Source: Lacrimispora sphenoides JCM 1415
GTDB lineage: Bacteria; Bacillota; Clostridia; Lachnospirales; Lachnospiraceae
Assembly (NCBI RefSeq): GCF_900105615.1
Contig: NZ_LT630003.1
Location: 3,224,001 to 3,288,000, forward strand
Direction: 5' to 3'
DNA length: 64,000 nt
Shown here: one piece after another, positions 50,371 through 59,667 of the stretch
How the letters are laid out: each line of letters opens with the position of its first letter
Numbering within the stretch: the stretch's first letter is position 1
Made by a program: the position numbers and the translations under genes
The notes under the pieces: model-generated
Seen by the model: only the letters and a program-made list of their open reading frames with translations
Told to the model about the DNA's origin: nothing
Databases searched by the model: none

Positions 50371-53300
50371 TTATTTGAGAATTTCTGTAAACGGTATTCC
50401 TTTTTTAGTTAACCAGTCTTTGATTGTTTGTGGTATGGAGGTATTCGAGAACAGTTCATAAGTAGCACCATTATCGATAGCAATTTTAAGTCTATCTCCC
50501 ATGTCACTTTTGAATTTAAGTACATTATTAGGATTGCTTTCTAACATATTCCAATATTGTCCTGATTTAGCTTCCCACCATCTATTTCCAAGGCCGCCGT
50601 CAAAATCTCGTCCACCTATACTAAATGAACCATAACCACCTATCTTTTTCGTTAAAAAGTCTTCAAAGTCTTTTCCAATAAGCCCTTTTGCAGTCCCAGC
50701 GCCCTCAATAGCTCTCATTTGTTGTGACTGCAATAATTGTCGAGCCTGCTCAAAACCAGTTGCTACACCAAATCCAAGACCTGACGCAACTGCACCAGTT
50801 GATGCAAGAGCACTGCCAGTAACACCATATGCAAGGCCCGCTCCTCCGGTTAGACCGACCGTACTTCCGATTGCAGCACCTTGAACTGTTGCTTCCAAGG
50901 AAAATTTACCCTGAATGGCCGATGATATTCCCCCTGCAATCGCTCCAGCTGCTAAACCGGCTAGTCCTGCAAGAACCAAAAATGGAAGATGTCCAGTTGG
51001 ATCATTATATACAATCGGATTATTGTGACAATAAGTATACTTATTCAGACTGAGTGGGTCTGTAATCTCTTGATCATTCGGCATCTTCCTTGTCGTTTTT
51101 TCAATACTGTCCTCAGCGAGGAATCGGCCTGTCGAAGATCTATAATCTCTGGCACGAAGATAATATGTACTACTGCTTAGATCGAAATACTCCCCACAAT
51201 ATCGGAAAGGATTCTCATCCTCCTTATCGGGGGTTCTCTCAACTCCAAAAGCATCATACTCATATAAGGCTTTGCACGTTCCGCTTTGACTCCAAAGCTG
51301 GGTTACATCCCCATGCTCATTCAATATATAGTAGTATACCACACGATCGATTTCTCTGGCAATCAAATTGATTCCTCTTATATAGGTTTTAATCTTTTCG
51401 CCGTCAGTCTGTTCCGCTACGATATCGCTTCTATCCCAGCAATACAAATTCGTTTTCCCCTGGCTTTCGTTCAGTTTCCTTACCAGGGTGCTGTGGCGCA
51501 GGCCATCTCCACGGTACTGATATAGAATCTCTTTCTCATCCTGATTGATCAGACTCAGTTGGTTGAATCCATTATAATGTCTCCACTCATAAACAGTCGG
51601 AGTCTCTAATTGGTAATAACCCGATAACTTGACATTTCCCGGATAATCTGGCGTAGGAGATGTTTTTTCCCAAATCCGGAAGATTTCATTCCCATTATCA
51701 TCATAACGGTATCGATACGTTTCCGTTGTTTTCCCTTGCTTTTTTGTTTCTTTTTCCAGCCGATTGTTCAAACCATACTCATAATTGGTAACACTGACCA
51801 GTTCATCCTTTGTTCTTCCTTCCACCATCATTTTCACACGGTTGGAATAGACATCATAGGTATAAAATGTCCGCTTCCAGTCGGAATAATCTTCTTCAGT
51901 CAGACGACCCAGTCGGTCATATTGATAGGATATGGCGACTGGAGCAGAACCGGCTTTGTTAATCTTGTTTAGAATGTTCCCATCCACATCATAGCCGTAT
52001 TCCCATGCAGAAATCACGGTTCCCTGCCGTTTATTCTCTAGAGATATAACCCTGTTGCCATCATTATACTGATAGATGGTTTCCATACCGGACTGCGGAT
52101 AGCGGAGGGTTTTACGGTTGCCCTTTTCATCGTATTCGTACTCGGCCAGTATCACCCCGGCAGCATTGTTTTTTCTTACCTGCTTCAATCGGTATAAATC
52201 ATCATACGCGTAATACAGACTGAGATCCGCGCTTGCATTTCCTTCACGGGTTAGTTGAAAGGACTGGCGGTTTCCATATATATCATAAGTATATTCTTTC
52301 TTTATATTTCCTGGATCGTCCTGGCGGATCAGCTGTCCTTTAGGATTGTAGCGGTACTTCGCCTCCAATAAGACAGTTTGTTTTCCTCCCACGGATTCCC
52401 GGCTGACTTCTCGAATCCGCTTGCCATTCTTTCCATAGGCGTACTCCCGCTCACTGACTGCCATTCCATCAGGAGTTTTCTTTTGCACGGTTTCTTTTAT
52501 CAGACGGCCCAGAGCATCATGCTGATAAACGGTCTGATCCTTGTTCCTGTCCGTTTTTTTCTGCAGTCTTCCGACTTTGTCATACTCATAGTATTCCTTA
52601 CAGCCTCGGGCATCCGTCATTGCCGTGACATTTCCAAAGCAGTCATAGATGTATTTTGTCACCTCCCGCCCTTCGCCGGATGGGGTGTCCCCGGTTCTCC
52701 TCAGAATGACCTGATTCATCGCATCATACCGGCAGGTGGTCTTAATCCAGTTGCCGGGGCTTAAGTACTGGTAGGTATCAGTCAAACGGTTCCTGGCATC
52801 ATACACATACTGAGTCTCCTGCCAGGCATCCTTTTGAGCTTTCTTTTCCCATATGATATTACCGGCTCCATCATAGTAATATTTTACAGTCTGACTGCGG
52901 TTATCAAACGGCGCTATGGTTTTAACCAGACGGCCTGCTTTATCGTATTGGAATTCGGTCTTCTTTCCAGCTTCATCCCATTGGAACCGTTTATTGCCTA
53001 ATGCATCATATTGAATGCTGGTAATTCTATTTTGACCGAAGTCTGTCCGTATGGATTTTACTACACGACCTGCATAATCGTACTCAAAGCGTTCTGTTTT
53101 GTTCCTGGCATCAATTTTACTGATATTGTTTCCTGCATTGTCATATTCGTAGGTAAACAACCTTTCTCCGGCTAAAAATTCCTTCCTGACCTGGTCTTTT
53201 TGGTCTTTATAACATTCTGTCACGATATCCGGAGAGGAAGCGTCTCCTATGACTTTTTTTACCTCGCGGTGGTACTTCATCTTACTGCTATCCCGCGGAT

Positions 53301-55776
53301 CGGTAAATACCTCATTGTATTCATACGTTTCTTCATAGCCCACCTGGGGAATCCTGCGAGACAGTACCCGGCCAAAAGAATCGTAAGTATAACGCTCGGT
53401 CTTTCTTATATTAGCCGGTGCTGTGCCGTTACCATCATATGTAATCGCTTCTGTAAGCTCTCCCCATGAATTATATCGGAAATCCTGGAGCACTACATCA
53501 CCGGAGGCCGGTTCCTTGGATACGGCCAGGCAAACCTGCTGAATCTGTCCAAAGGGGGTGTATTGAATCCGCTTTTTCTGGTGGTTTCCATCGGTTGTCG
53601 TGATATAGTTTAAGTTGTCATTATAATCGGTTTCATTTACTGTCTGCTTACCGTCTATCGGAGGGAGCTTCTCTTCAACCATCCGTCCCAGCTGGTCATA
53701 GCAGTAGGTAGTTACCTGATTCCTGGAATCTTTTTTGTAAATGAGCCGTCCCCAATTGTCATATTGGAATTCTTCCTTGATTGGATCGTAGAGCTTGCCG
53801 TCTGCATCGCGGATGTCGGTCTGTTCTTTTGATATAGCCTTATGTGTATATCTGCTGGAAGTACTGGCGGGAGAGCTGTATTTATAAATGGTTTCCGCAT
53901 ACTCACCGGACTGTTCCAGGTTCCCACTGTCTGCCAGGAAATATTTTCTTTCGTTGGTCACACAATAGGGATTTATTACATTATCCTTATAATCATATTC
54001 TGTCTTTTCTTTTAAGACTCCATTTTCATAGACCTTATGATATTTTATTACCCTATTTCCCAAATCCTTATGAAGTTTATTTTTTTCTATGATCTGGTCA
54101 GTGCCGTCTATTCTTTCTGTTTTAAGAATAGTACTGTAGTCTCCATACTCTGTAATGATTTCCTGATCACTGGAAGGGTCATCCATATAGGTTTCCTTAT
54201 GCTTAATGACATTTGCTTTTTTATCTTCGGAATATTCCCAAGTGGTTTCCTTTTGCAGAAATTTTGATTGATCGTTTCTGTCAAATATCTTGTCAGTGGC
54301 TAACACGATTAGCTTATTGCTATATGTATAATCGCTCGTTGATATAAGGGATTCCTGATGCCGGATTTCCTTTTTCTTTAGTTGTCCTTCCGAATTAAAC
54401 TGATGGGTTTCCTCAATGTCCTGGTGATTTGTTACTTCTGCAAATTTAATATACTTGCCTTTGCTGCTATCGACTCCGGAATCAAGCGTGTATTTATATT
54501 CTCCTCGGTTGTATTCGGCTCCATTAAAGATATCAACTTTCATTGTCAAAACAAAATGGGTGATTATTCCACCGGCTTCACTTTCAATACCAATTTTCCT
54601 GCCATATGTAAACTGCGTGGATGCATGATTTGGGTATGTGACACTCTTTAGTAGCAAATATTTACGCGGCATATTTGCGGTAGTGTTTCCTGCCACCTCC
54701 TTGGAGGCATAACTCATACTGCCACTGAACTCTTCCTGATTATAGTAGTTATAATTGGTCTTACGTCCCTCAGGATCTGTGACTGCGGTGAGCTTAAGCG
54801 GCTGTGCCTGATCGATATGGTAGGAAAGTTCGCATGCTTTTCCAGCCGTACTTTCCGGCAATTTCCAGATAAGTCCATCATCGGTCTTCTCCAGGTTGAT
54901 TGAACGCCCCCAGGTGTCCACAATCTTCATACCGCCGTAACTCCTTAGATCGTAGAAAATAGTATTTCCAAACTTATCCTGCCGAGCGGTTAGTGTAAAC
55001 TTTTGCGGCAACAGCCCATTTCGATCGTCAACAGTTTCACATAAATTTTTAAAATAGTCCTTGTTTCCATTCTTGTATTCAATGATGATATCATAACTTT
55101 TTGCAATATTGGCATAGGGGTGTTTAATGGTTCCTGAGCTGGTAAGGATACTGACATCTTTTAGGCCATAACCAAGAAATCTGTCTGAAGATCGGCTTAT
55201 TTTTAAACTTCTACCGTCTTCCAGATGCAGAACATAATCAAAACCGGGAGTTCCCATTAAAGTTGAAATTGGAGGATCATAAGATATTATCAGTTTAGAA
55301 CATTTAAGATACGGCACAGTCTCAATGGACGGCAGGATAAAGGACCAGCCGTATCCCAGTCCATATGTCGAAGTATAAAAACTGTTATCTTTCGAACCTG
55401 TTTTTAGTTTTTCACTTTTGACATATGGATCCATATCCACCAAATTTGCACATCCAGAATCATAACGTCTGGCAATGGAAACGTCAAAGCCATCCCTGCC
55501 GGGCAGTACAAAATCGGTTGTTTCATATTGAACAGTGCCAGTGTTCAACTTAACATTTACCTGGTTTGTTTCGAAGTAGGTAAATGGGGATTCCGGATAC
55601 TCTTTTATATCAGAAAATTCTTCCTCCTCCGCAGGCAGCGCTGCCCGACTAAACAGGGTTTCCCGGCCTTTTGCTTCATTCTCTACTCCGCCTGATACAT
55701 CCTCCGCTGCCTTTGTATCAGTCTCTTCCCATTCATTTTTATCAATGTAATCTTCTATATTTTTATTATCGTTCAT
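50371..55776 (-). CDS. Rhs/YD-repeat polymorphic toxin with PD-(D/E)XK-like nuclease tip
   Basis: 1801 residues with no signal peptide. An acidic N-terminus (1-60) and the entry segment VKLNTGTVQYETTDFVLPGRDGFDVSIARRYDSG are followed by some 20-30 YD repeats (Y-D-x-x-G-R/N). The conserved core end is GEYFDLSSSTYYLRARDYRSSTGRFLAEDS, and NPIVYNDPTGH closes the cage. A Gly/Ala linker (about 1597-1695) leads to the tip (1696-1801) with Glu1705, Asp1726 (RDFDGG) and E1735-x-K1737 (WWEAKS), a restriction-endonuclease-like triad. The Rhs shell encloses the tip until delivery. The secretion route is unclear. Confidence 0.9.
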   Translation of the reverse strand: MNDNKNIEDYIDKNEWEETDTKAAEDVSGGVENEAKGRETLFSRAALPAEEEEFSDIKEYPESPFTYFETNQVNVKLNTGTVQYETTDFVLPGRDGFDVSIARRYDSGCANLVDMDPYVKSEKLKTGSKDNSFYTSTYGLGYGWSFILPSIETVPYLKCSKLIISYDPPISTLMGTPGFDYVLHLEDGRSLKISRSSDRFLGYGLKDVSILTSSGTIKHPYANIAKSYDIIIEYKNGNKDYFKNLCETVDDRNGLLPQKFTLTARQDKFGNTIFYDLRSYGGMKIVDTWGRSINLEKTDDGLIWKLPESTAGKACELSYHIDQAQPLKLTAVTDPEGRKTNYNYYNQEEFSGSMSYASKEVAGNTTANMPRKYLLLKSVTYPNHASTQFTYGRKIGIESEAGGIITHFVLTMKVDIFNGAEYNRGEYKYTLDSGVDSSKGKYIKFAEVTNHQDIEETHQFNSEGQLKKKEIRHQESLISTSDYTYSNKLIVLATDKIFDRNDQSKFLQKETTWEYSEDKKANVIKHKETYMDDPSSDQEIITEYGDYSTILKTERIDGTDQIIEKNKLHKDLGNRVIKYHKVYENGVLKEKTEYDYKDNVINPYCVTNERKYFLADSGNLEQSGEYAETIYKYSSPASTSSRYTHKAISKEQTDIRDADGKLYDPIKEEFQYDNWGRLIYKKDSRNQVTTYCYDQLGRMVEEKLPPIDGKQTVNETDYNDNLNYITTTDGNHQKKRIQYTPFGQIQQVCLAVSKEPASGDVVLQDFRYNSWGELTEAITYDGNGTAPANIRKTERYTYDSFGRVLSRRIPQVGYEETYEYNEVFTDPRDSSKMKYHREVKKVIGDASSPDIVTECYKDQKDQVRKEFLAGERLFTYEYDNAGNNISKIDARNKTERFEYDYAGRVVKSIRTDFGQNRITSIQYDALGNKRFQWDEAGKKTEFQYDKAGRLVKTIAPFDNRSQTVKYYYDGAGNIIWEKKAQKDAWQETQYVYDARNRLTDTYQYLSPGNWIKTTCRYDAMNQVILRRTGDTPSGEGREVTKYIYDCFGNVTAMTDARGCKEYYEYDKVGRLQKKTDRNKDQTVYQHDALGRLIKETVQKKTPDGMAVSEREYAYGKNGKRIREVSRESVGGKQTVLLEAKYRYNPKGQLIRQDDPGNIKKEYTYDIYGNRQSFQLTREGNASADLSLYYAYDDLYRLKQVRKNNAAGVILAEYEYDEKGNRKTLRYPQSGMETIYQYNDGNRVISLENKRQGTVISAWEYGYDVDGNILNKINKAGSAPVAISYQYDRLGRLTEEDYSDWKRTFYTYDVYSNRVKMMVEGRTKDELVSVTNYEYGLNNRLEKETKKQGKTTETYRYRYDDNGNEIFRIWEKTSPTPDYPGNVKLSGYYQLETPTVYEWRHYNGFNQLSLINQDEKEILYQYRGDGLRHSTLVRKLNESQGKTNLYCWDRSDIVAEQTDGEKIKTYIRGINLIAREIDRVVYYYILNEHGDVTQLWSQSGTCKALYEYDAFGVERTPDKEDENPFRYCGEYFDLSSSTYYLRARDYRSSTGRFLAEDSIEKTTRKMPNDQEITDPLSLNKYTYCHNNPIVYNDPTGHLPFLVLAGLAGLAAGAIAGGISSAIQGKFSLEATVQGAAIGSTVGLTGGAGLAYGVTGSALASTGAVASGLGFGVATGFEQARQLLQSQQMRAIEGAGTAKGLIGKDFEDFLTKKIGGYGSFSIGGRDFDGGLGNRWWEAKSGQYWNMLESNPNNVLKFKSDMGDRLKIAIDNGATYELFSNTSIPQTIKDWLTKKGIPFTEILK
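50690..51075 (-). repeat. Rhs core-end/linker repeat, copy 1 (in the full-length gene)
   Basis: Direct repeat of 48862-49260. It includes the DPLSLN...HNNP core end and the GAIAGGISSAIQGK linker up to QQMRAIEGAG, where the tips diverge. Such homology lets displaced tips recombine onto the Rhs body. Confidence 0.85.
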
Positions 55777-55793
55777 CTAATCCCTTCTTCATC

Positions 55794-56849
55794 TTAAATT
55801 AATGATACTGCTGCGCTTCCAGTTCCCTTGGCGATAAATTCTACCAATGCAATGGAACCGCTAAAGCACTTATTCTGACTTAACTGTCTGGTTGATTGAA
55901 ACCACAGCTTTCCCGGAGTACTGGAATATATTCTTAAATTTTCTTCCGGATAATTTCCTGGTTCTGCTATGCTTCTTAGGCTGCCGGCTGCGAGACTGGT
56001 TAATTCCAGTAAGTATGGATCATACCGGAGGTTCATGCGGATCTTGTCCAGACCGCTGACCTCCTGGGCTTTCAGCAGGACTGCGTAACGCTTGCCGGTC
56101 TTTACCGGGTATTCCATGTTGCTGTTGCGGTAAAATATAGGAATAACCGGCAATTGTACTGTTGCTAAATAATCAGACTCATCACCGTTTGAATCATATG
56201 CTTTGATCCGGTACATTGCGTTTAATGCCCCAATTGAGATGAAATCTGTCATTCCCCGGTGTTCTTCAATCTGTTTCTGTGTATCCAGTTCACGGAAGGT
56301 CAATTCTTTTCCTTCCCATTCGTTAAACGTCAGCCATCTGGAGTCAATACTCTCCCATGAGAGGCCAGGCAGCGTCATCTTCTCTCCTTCCTCCCATGAA
56401 TTTCCGTAGCTTTCCAGGCTAGTCCAGGTTTTATTAAGCTCGTCCAGTTCCAGCCAGGTACATCCCTGCTCAATGCCGGGCCGTTCATCGCCGGGACCTT
56501 TAAATATTTCAAAACTGATTTCCTGACTTTCTAACTGCTGCCAGGTATGCGAATGGTTCTCAAGCTGCGACCAGCTTAACTGCTCATAATCCAGGCGTTC
56601 CCAGTGCTGACCTTTGCCTGTTCTGGTTTCGATTTTGTGCCAGGTGAGGGCATCCTCATCATACATGCTCCATGGATCATTGGTGCTGTCAATATTATCC
56701 CAGGTGTATCCGGACAGGGCCTGTAAAAAAGATTCATTAAATACCCGTTCTACAATATAATTTTTATCTGCTTCCACCGTTCCCCAGCTGATTTGTGCTT
56801 GTTCTCCCTCGTGGAGGGTAGGGATATGTAAACATTCTGGTCGGTTCAT
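55794..56849 (-). CDS. Trp-motif repeat protein with split Fn3-like and cohesin-like domains
   Basis: 351 residues, no signal peptide. Residues 10-40 (AQISWGTVEADKNYIVERVF) and 205-232 (ALNAMYRIKAYDSNGDESDYLATV) look like the first and last strands of one fibronectin type III domain. Between them (about 50-189) lie about a dozen roughly 10-residue units of the form W-x-x-[LI]-[DE] (WHKIE, WERLD, WSQLE, WQQLE, WTSLE, WESID). Residues 250-351 resemble a cohesin-type beta-sandwich. It lies 17 bp upstream of rhs and is surely co-transcribed. An adhesion or toxin-display role is inference. Confidence 0.65.
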   Translation of the reverse strand: MNRPECLHIPTLHEGEQAQISWGTVEADKNYIVERVFNESFLQALSGYTWDNIDSTNDPWSMYDEDALTWHKIETRTGKGQHWERLDYEQLSWSQLENHSHTWQQLESQEISFEIFKGPGDERPGIEQGCTWLELDELNKTWTSLESYGNSWEEGEKMTLPGLSWESIDSRWLTFNEWEGKELTFRELDTQKQIEEHRGMTDFISIGALNAMYRIKAYDSNGDESDYLATVQLPVIPIFYRNSNMEYPVKTGKRYAVLLKAQEVSGLDKIRMNLRYDPYLLELTSLAAGSLRSIAEPGNYPEENLRIYSSTPGKLWFQSTRQLSQNKCFSGSIALVEFIAKGTGSAAVSLI

Positions 56850-56960
56850 AATTAATAGGTTTCTCCTTTCATTTTCTATTTGTTATTTTAGTTTTGTTTC
56901 ATAATTGATTGCATTTGGAGTTTTTCGTCTAGTACTCCGCACTTGTATTTTGTCGTGATT

Positions 56961-56976
56961 ATGATATTTGTATCAT
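56961..56976. promoter_or_regulatory. dyad upstream of the Rhs operon
   Basis: ATGATA-TTTG-TATCAT is a perfect 6-bp dyad 112 bp before the first gene. The 56850-57007 region is AT-rich; I see no convincing -35/-10 pair. Confidence 0.4.
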
Positions 56977-57009
56977 GCGATTTTTTGCTGTATTTCGTTT
57001 TTTGGCAAT

Positions 57010-57345
57010 TGACTTAACTAAATAGTGATTTACACTTTAATTCAAAGATTTTCACTTGAAATAACGTATGGATAACGATAAGGAAAAGCTTGTAAACATA
57101 TTCTATGGTACTGCTCCAGGACATTTTCGTGAATTAGTTAATATACATGGTCTGGTCTGGTTGAGGGCTTTAAATATGCTGATGGAAAATATGGTGGTTA
57201 AGCTTTTTTGGAGTATATGGCATATATTTTTAAGTATGACGACGGCCATAACTAGCTACAGTATTGATTATATCTTAACGATTTAAATTAAATGATCATT
57301 TATATGCTAAACCATACGCTCGCTGATATCCAAACGATAAACTGT
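57010..57345. repeat. diverged about 300-bp repeat R1 and adjoining inverted copy R3
   Basis: R1 (about 57010-57345) resembles R2 (about 58815-59115) in the same orientation. Shared blocks include ATAGTGATTTAC, CTGCTCC, TAGTTAATATA, AAATGATCATT and ATATCCAAA. An inverted, more diverged copy R3 occupies about 57345-57635. No coding sequence is convincing in 57010-57739; two open frames there look like chance. Confidence 0.5.
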
Positions 57346-57607
57346 AGTTTCCGCAGTAATGTATTAAGGTCAACGTGGTACCTTACTATTGATATGTGCA
57401 TGATATGTCTGTCCTTACTCATATTGTGTAATGTACCATCTCTTATTGGTCCTATGAGATTATTTAATATTATTGTTCCGTCTGTGAAATATCGCAGCCA
57501 AGGCAAAATTGCCGGACACATAAAGAAGTTATTACCACATCATATAATGATAAAGTGCATCACCATACAATTCAGATATTCCAGTACCCATATTAAATTT
57601 TGCTTAG

Positions 57608-57630
57608 TAGTAAATCACTATATTATTAAG
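57608..57630 (+). repeat. left inverted repeat flanking the tyrosine recombinase
   Basis: This 23-bp sequence beginning TAGTAAATCACTATATTATT is found inverted at 58815-58837 with one mismatch. Together they bracket the recombinase gene (1.23 kb outer to outer). Confidence 0.75.
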
Positions 57631-57739
57631 CCATCTCTCATATCTCCTTATTACTTCATTCCCAGCTTTTGTATGGAAAAAGGGTAAACTTAATAAAGCA
57701 ACCGTTTCCAGCTGCTTAAAATCAATCCATTCCAGCTAT

Positions 57740-58759
57740 TTATGCAAACTTTCGGTGAGACTCTTTCACATTTTCCTCCTGAACAGTGCAGTAGATCATT
57801 GTCGTATCTAATTTTTCATGTCCCAGAAGTTTTGACACCTGCTCCACCGGCATCCCTCTATTCAGTAGATCAGTAGCTATAGTCCTCCGGAAACGATGCG
57901 GATGGACCTTCTTCACACCTGCACGCCGCCCAAGCTGCCTAAACATATATTGGATTCCGGCAACAGTCAGGCGAGCATGAGGCTGATCTAGTGTTGCAAA
58001 TAAAGGCTTATTTACCAATTCTTCCTCGGTTATCCCCTCCTCCTTCATGCGCTCTTTAAGGTATCTCTTTAAGTAAAACCTAGCATTATCCGTCAAATAC
58101 ACCTTTCTTTCCTTACTTCCCTTACCAAATACAATCAACTCCTGCCGCCCCATTTCTATATCACAAACATTCAGTAACGCCAGCTCTGACACCCTGACAC
58201 CTGTACTGTATAAAAACTCCATTAAGGCACGGTCCCTCAGTACCGTACAATTAACCCTAAGTGCTTCCATTTCTTCCTGGGAAAACGGCTTTTTGATGGT
58301 CTTGGCCAGCTTCAGGATCCCTACCCGTTTAACCGGGTTACTGGTCACTAGCTCCTCTGTAGTGAGGAAATCCCAGAAGCTGGATAAATAATGCAGCCTT
58401 GTCTGCATGGTGGTCATTTTAATGCCGTGCTGCTCCCTCATGACCCCATAATAATATCGGAGATCCATGGCGGTAATGTCCTCAATCCGTTTCCCCAGGA
58501 AATCCAGCATCTTGCAGATCTCCATTGTATATTGCTTTAAGGTATTTTCCTGTCGGTTAACCGCCTTTTTGCTTGCCACGAACATCTTGACCTTTAAGGC
58601 ATCGCCGTCAATGCCCGTTTCTGCTACCTCGTAACATTCTTCCCTTACTTCCACGCCATGAAAATTAATATACAGTGCATTATGCAACTGCTCCATCTGT
58701 CCACTATCCAGGTGCGGCAGCATAGTATTGATCACTTTTTCCAAAATCTGCTCTATCAT
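57740..58759 (-). CDS. tyrosine recombinase (XerC/D-like integrase)
   Basis: 339 residues. A core-binding SAM-like domain (about 70-160: TLKQYTMEICKMLDFLGKRIEDITAMDLRYYYGVM) is followed by the catalytic domain with Arg in STGVRVSELALL, Lys in GKGSKERKV, HPHRFRRTIAT (H-x-x-R), LGHEKLDTT and the nucleophile Tyr in MIYCTV. It catalyses strand exchange between short inverted-repeat sites. It sits between the Rhs operon and an SOS promoter, inside inverted repeats, so inversion or cassette movement is plausible. Tip exchange by this enzyme is unproven. Confidence 0.93.
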   Translation of the reverse strand: MIEQILEKVINTMLPHLDSGQMEQLHNALYINFHGVEVREECYEVAETGIDGDALKVKMFVASKKAVNRQENTLKQYTMEICKMLDFLGKRIEDITAMDLRYYYGVMREQHGIKMTTMQTRLHYLSSFWDFLTTEELVTSNPVKRVGILKLAKTIKKPFSQEEMEALRVNCTVLRDRALMEFLYSTGVRVSELALLNVCDIEMGRQELIVFGKGSKERKVYLTDNARFYLKRYLKERMKEEGITEEELVNKPLFATLDQPHARLTVAGIQYMFRQLGRRAGVKKVHPHRFRRTIATDLLNRGMPVEQVSKLLGHEKLDTTMIYCTVQEENVKESHRKFA

Positions 58760-58814
58760 TTGTTAAGCCCTCCTTCCACATTATTGTAAAAGATAGGGCC
58801 GTTTTGGTCCACTA

Positions 58815-58837
58815 CTCAATAATATAGTGATTTACTA
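58815..58837 (-). repeat. right inverted repeat flanking the tyrosine recombinase
   Basis: Reverse complement of 57608-57630 with 22 of 23 matches. It lies 55 bp upstream of the recombinase start. A shorter relative (ATAGTGATTTAC) is at 57022-57033. Confidence 0.75.
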
Positions 58838-59115
58838 TAACAAAATAAGCTTAATTGACAGGTATCTGAATCAAAGATGTTCCACTTTGAAATATGTATA
58901 GATCTGATAAGGGAAATTCGAAAAATGTCAGGCAGCTGCTCCGGAATTTCCGGAAATAGTTAATATATTCTGGAAATGGTGGCTAAATATCTGATAAGAA
59001 TGGTATCTAAGCTGATAAGTTGGTTAATATAGGTGCCAGAATAGTTATGTTGATATAGCAAGTTTACTTAAATGATCATTATACAAATAAGCACTATATC
59101 CAAAATACTGTATTT
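58815..59115. repeat. diverged about 300-bp repeat R2 upstream of the recombinase
   Basis: Related to R1 and, inverted, to R3. It contains the palindrome-like CCGGAATTTCCGG. No gene is seen in 58760-59310. It could be a duplicated promoter or leader, or a remnant of recombination. Confidence 0.5.
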
Positions 59116-59310
59116 CTGGCCTCTTGATATTAATCACATTCCATTTAAAATTGTATTAGCATATTGTCCATAACATATATTTTATGCTCATGTCGATTCT
59201 TCACGCATGAATATAAACAGTTCCGAAAAAGAAATGGGCTTGTACCAATGAAGTATGTACAATCAATCGGCTAACACATTGTACTATAAATTTTTATCAT
59301 TACCTATTGA

Positions 59311-59454
59311 TTATTTGCTGTGTATTAAATCACTATTTAACTTAGTAATCTTCTCATCAATAATAACATTATCATTGACAAAATCCTGTCTTACCGGTTT
59401 ATCCGATGCTTCCCACATATTTAATCCTAATGATGTTTTATTTGTACTTGACAT
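59311..59454 (-). CDS. 47-residue tail-fibre-like N-terminal fragment
   Basis: ATG 59454 has AAGGAG 7-9 bases upstream. The product begins MSSTNKTSLGLNMWEASDKP and continues VRQDFVNDNVIIDEKITKLNSDL, matching the opening of phage tail or tail-fibre proteins in Clostridia (LGLN-x-WE-x-xDKP-x-R-x-DF-N-D-N-x-x-IDE). It then stops, so it is a truncated relic or a small standalone protein. It is the first gene downstream of the LexA-bracketed promoter. Confidence 0.65.
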   Translation of the reverse strand: MSSTNKTSLGLNMWEASDKPVRQDFVNDNVIIDEKITKLNSDLIHSK

Positions 59455-59598
59455 ATTATTTCTCCTTTTTTAATTTGAATTTTTTTTCTTTGATTTCTTT
59501 AGCTATTTTACCGCTAATCACGTTAACTCTGATCATTAAACTGTTTCAAACATTGCCACGAACCAATCTCTGATCTTACGTTATTCTTCTTACTTTTT

Positions 59599-59612
59599 CG
59601 AACACATGTTCT
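59599..59612. promoter_or_regulatory. LexA (SOS) box 1
   Basis: CGAACACATGTTCT fits the Firmicutes LexA consensus CGAAC-N4-GTTC. It lies just downstream of the promoter at 59630-59658. Confidence 0.8.
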
Positions 59613-59629
59613 ATTTTGCCGACATCTGG

Positions 59630-59658
59630 ATTATAATACCATCGAATCCAGTTGTCAA
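59630..59658 (-). promoter_or_regulatory. consensus promoter bracketed by two LexA boxes
   Basis: On the minus strand TTGACA (59653-59658), 17 bases, TATAAT (59630-59635). LexA boxes lie 10 bases upstream and 18 bases downstream. Transcription runs towards the tail-fibre-like gene, the recombinase and the Rhs operon. Confidence 0.85.
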
Positions 59659-59667
59659 TACCTTTTT

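Noticed and set aside
57068..57687. Two open frames (72 and 131 codons) on the plus strand between the Rhs operon and the recombinase
   Set aside because: No ribosome sites, no recognisable protein pattern, and they lie within the diverged non-coding repeats R1/R3.
59255..59473. 72-codon plus-strand frame overlapping the tail-fibre-like gene
   Set aside because: It is the complement of the minus-strand 47-residue gene, which has a ribosome site and family resemblance.
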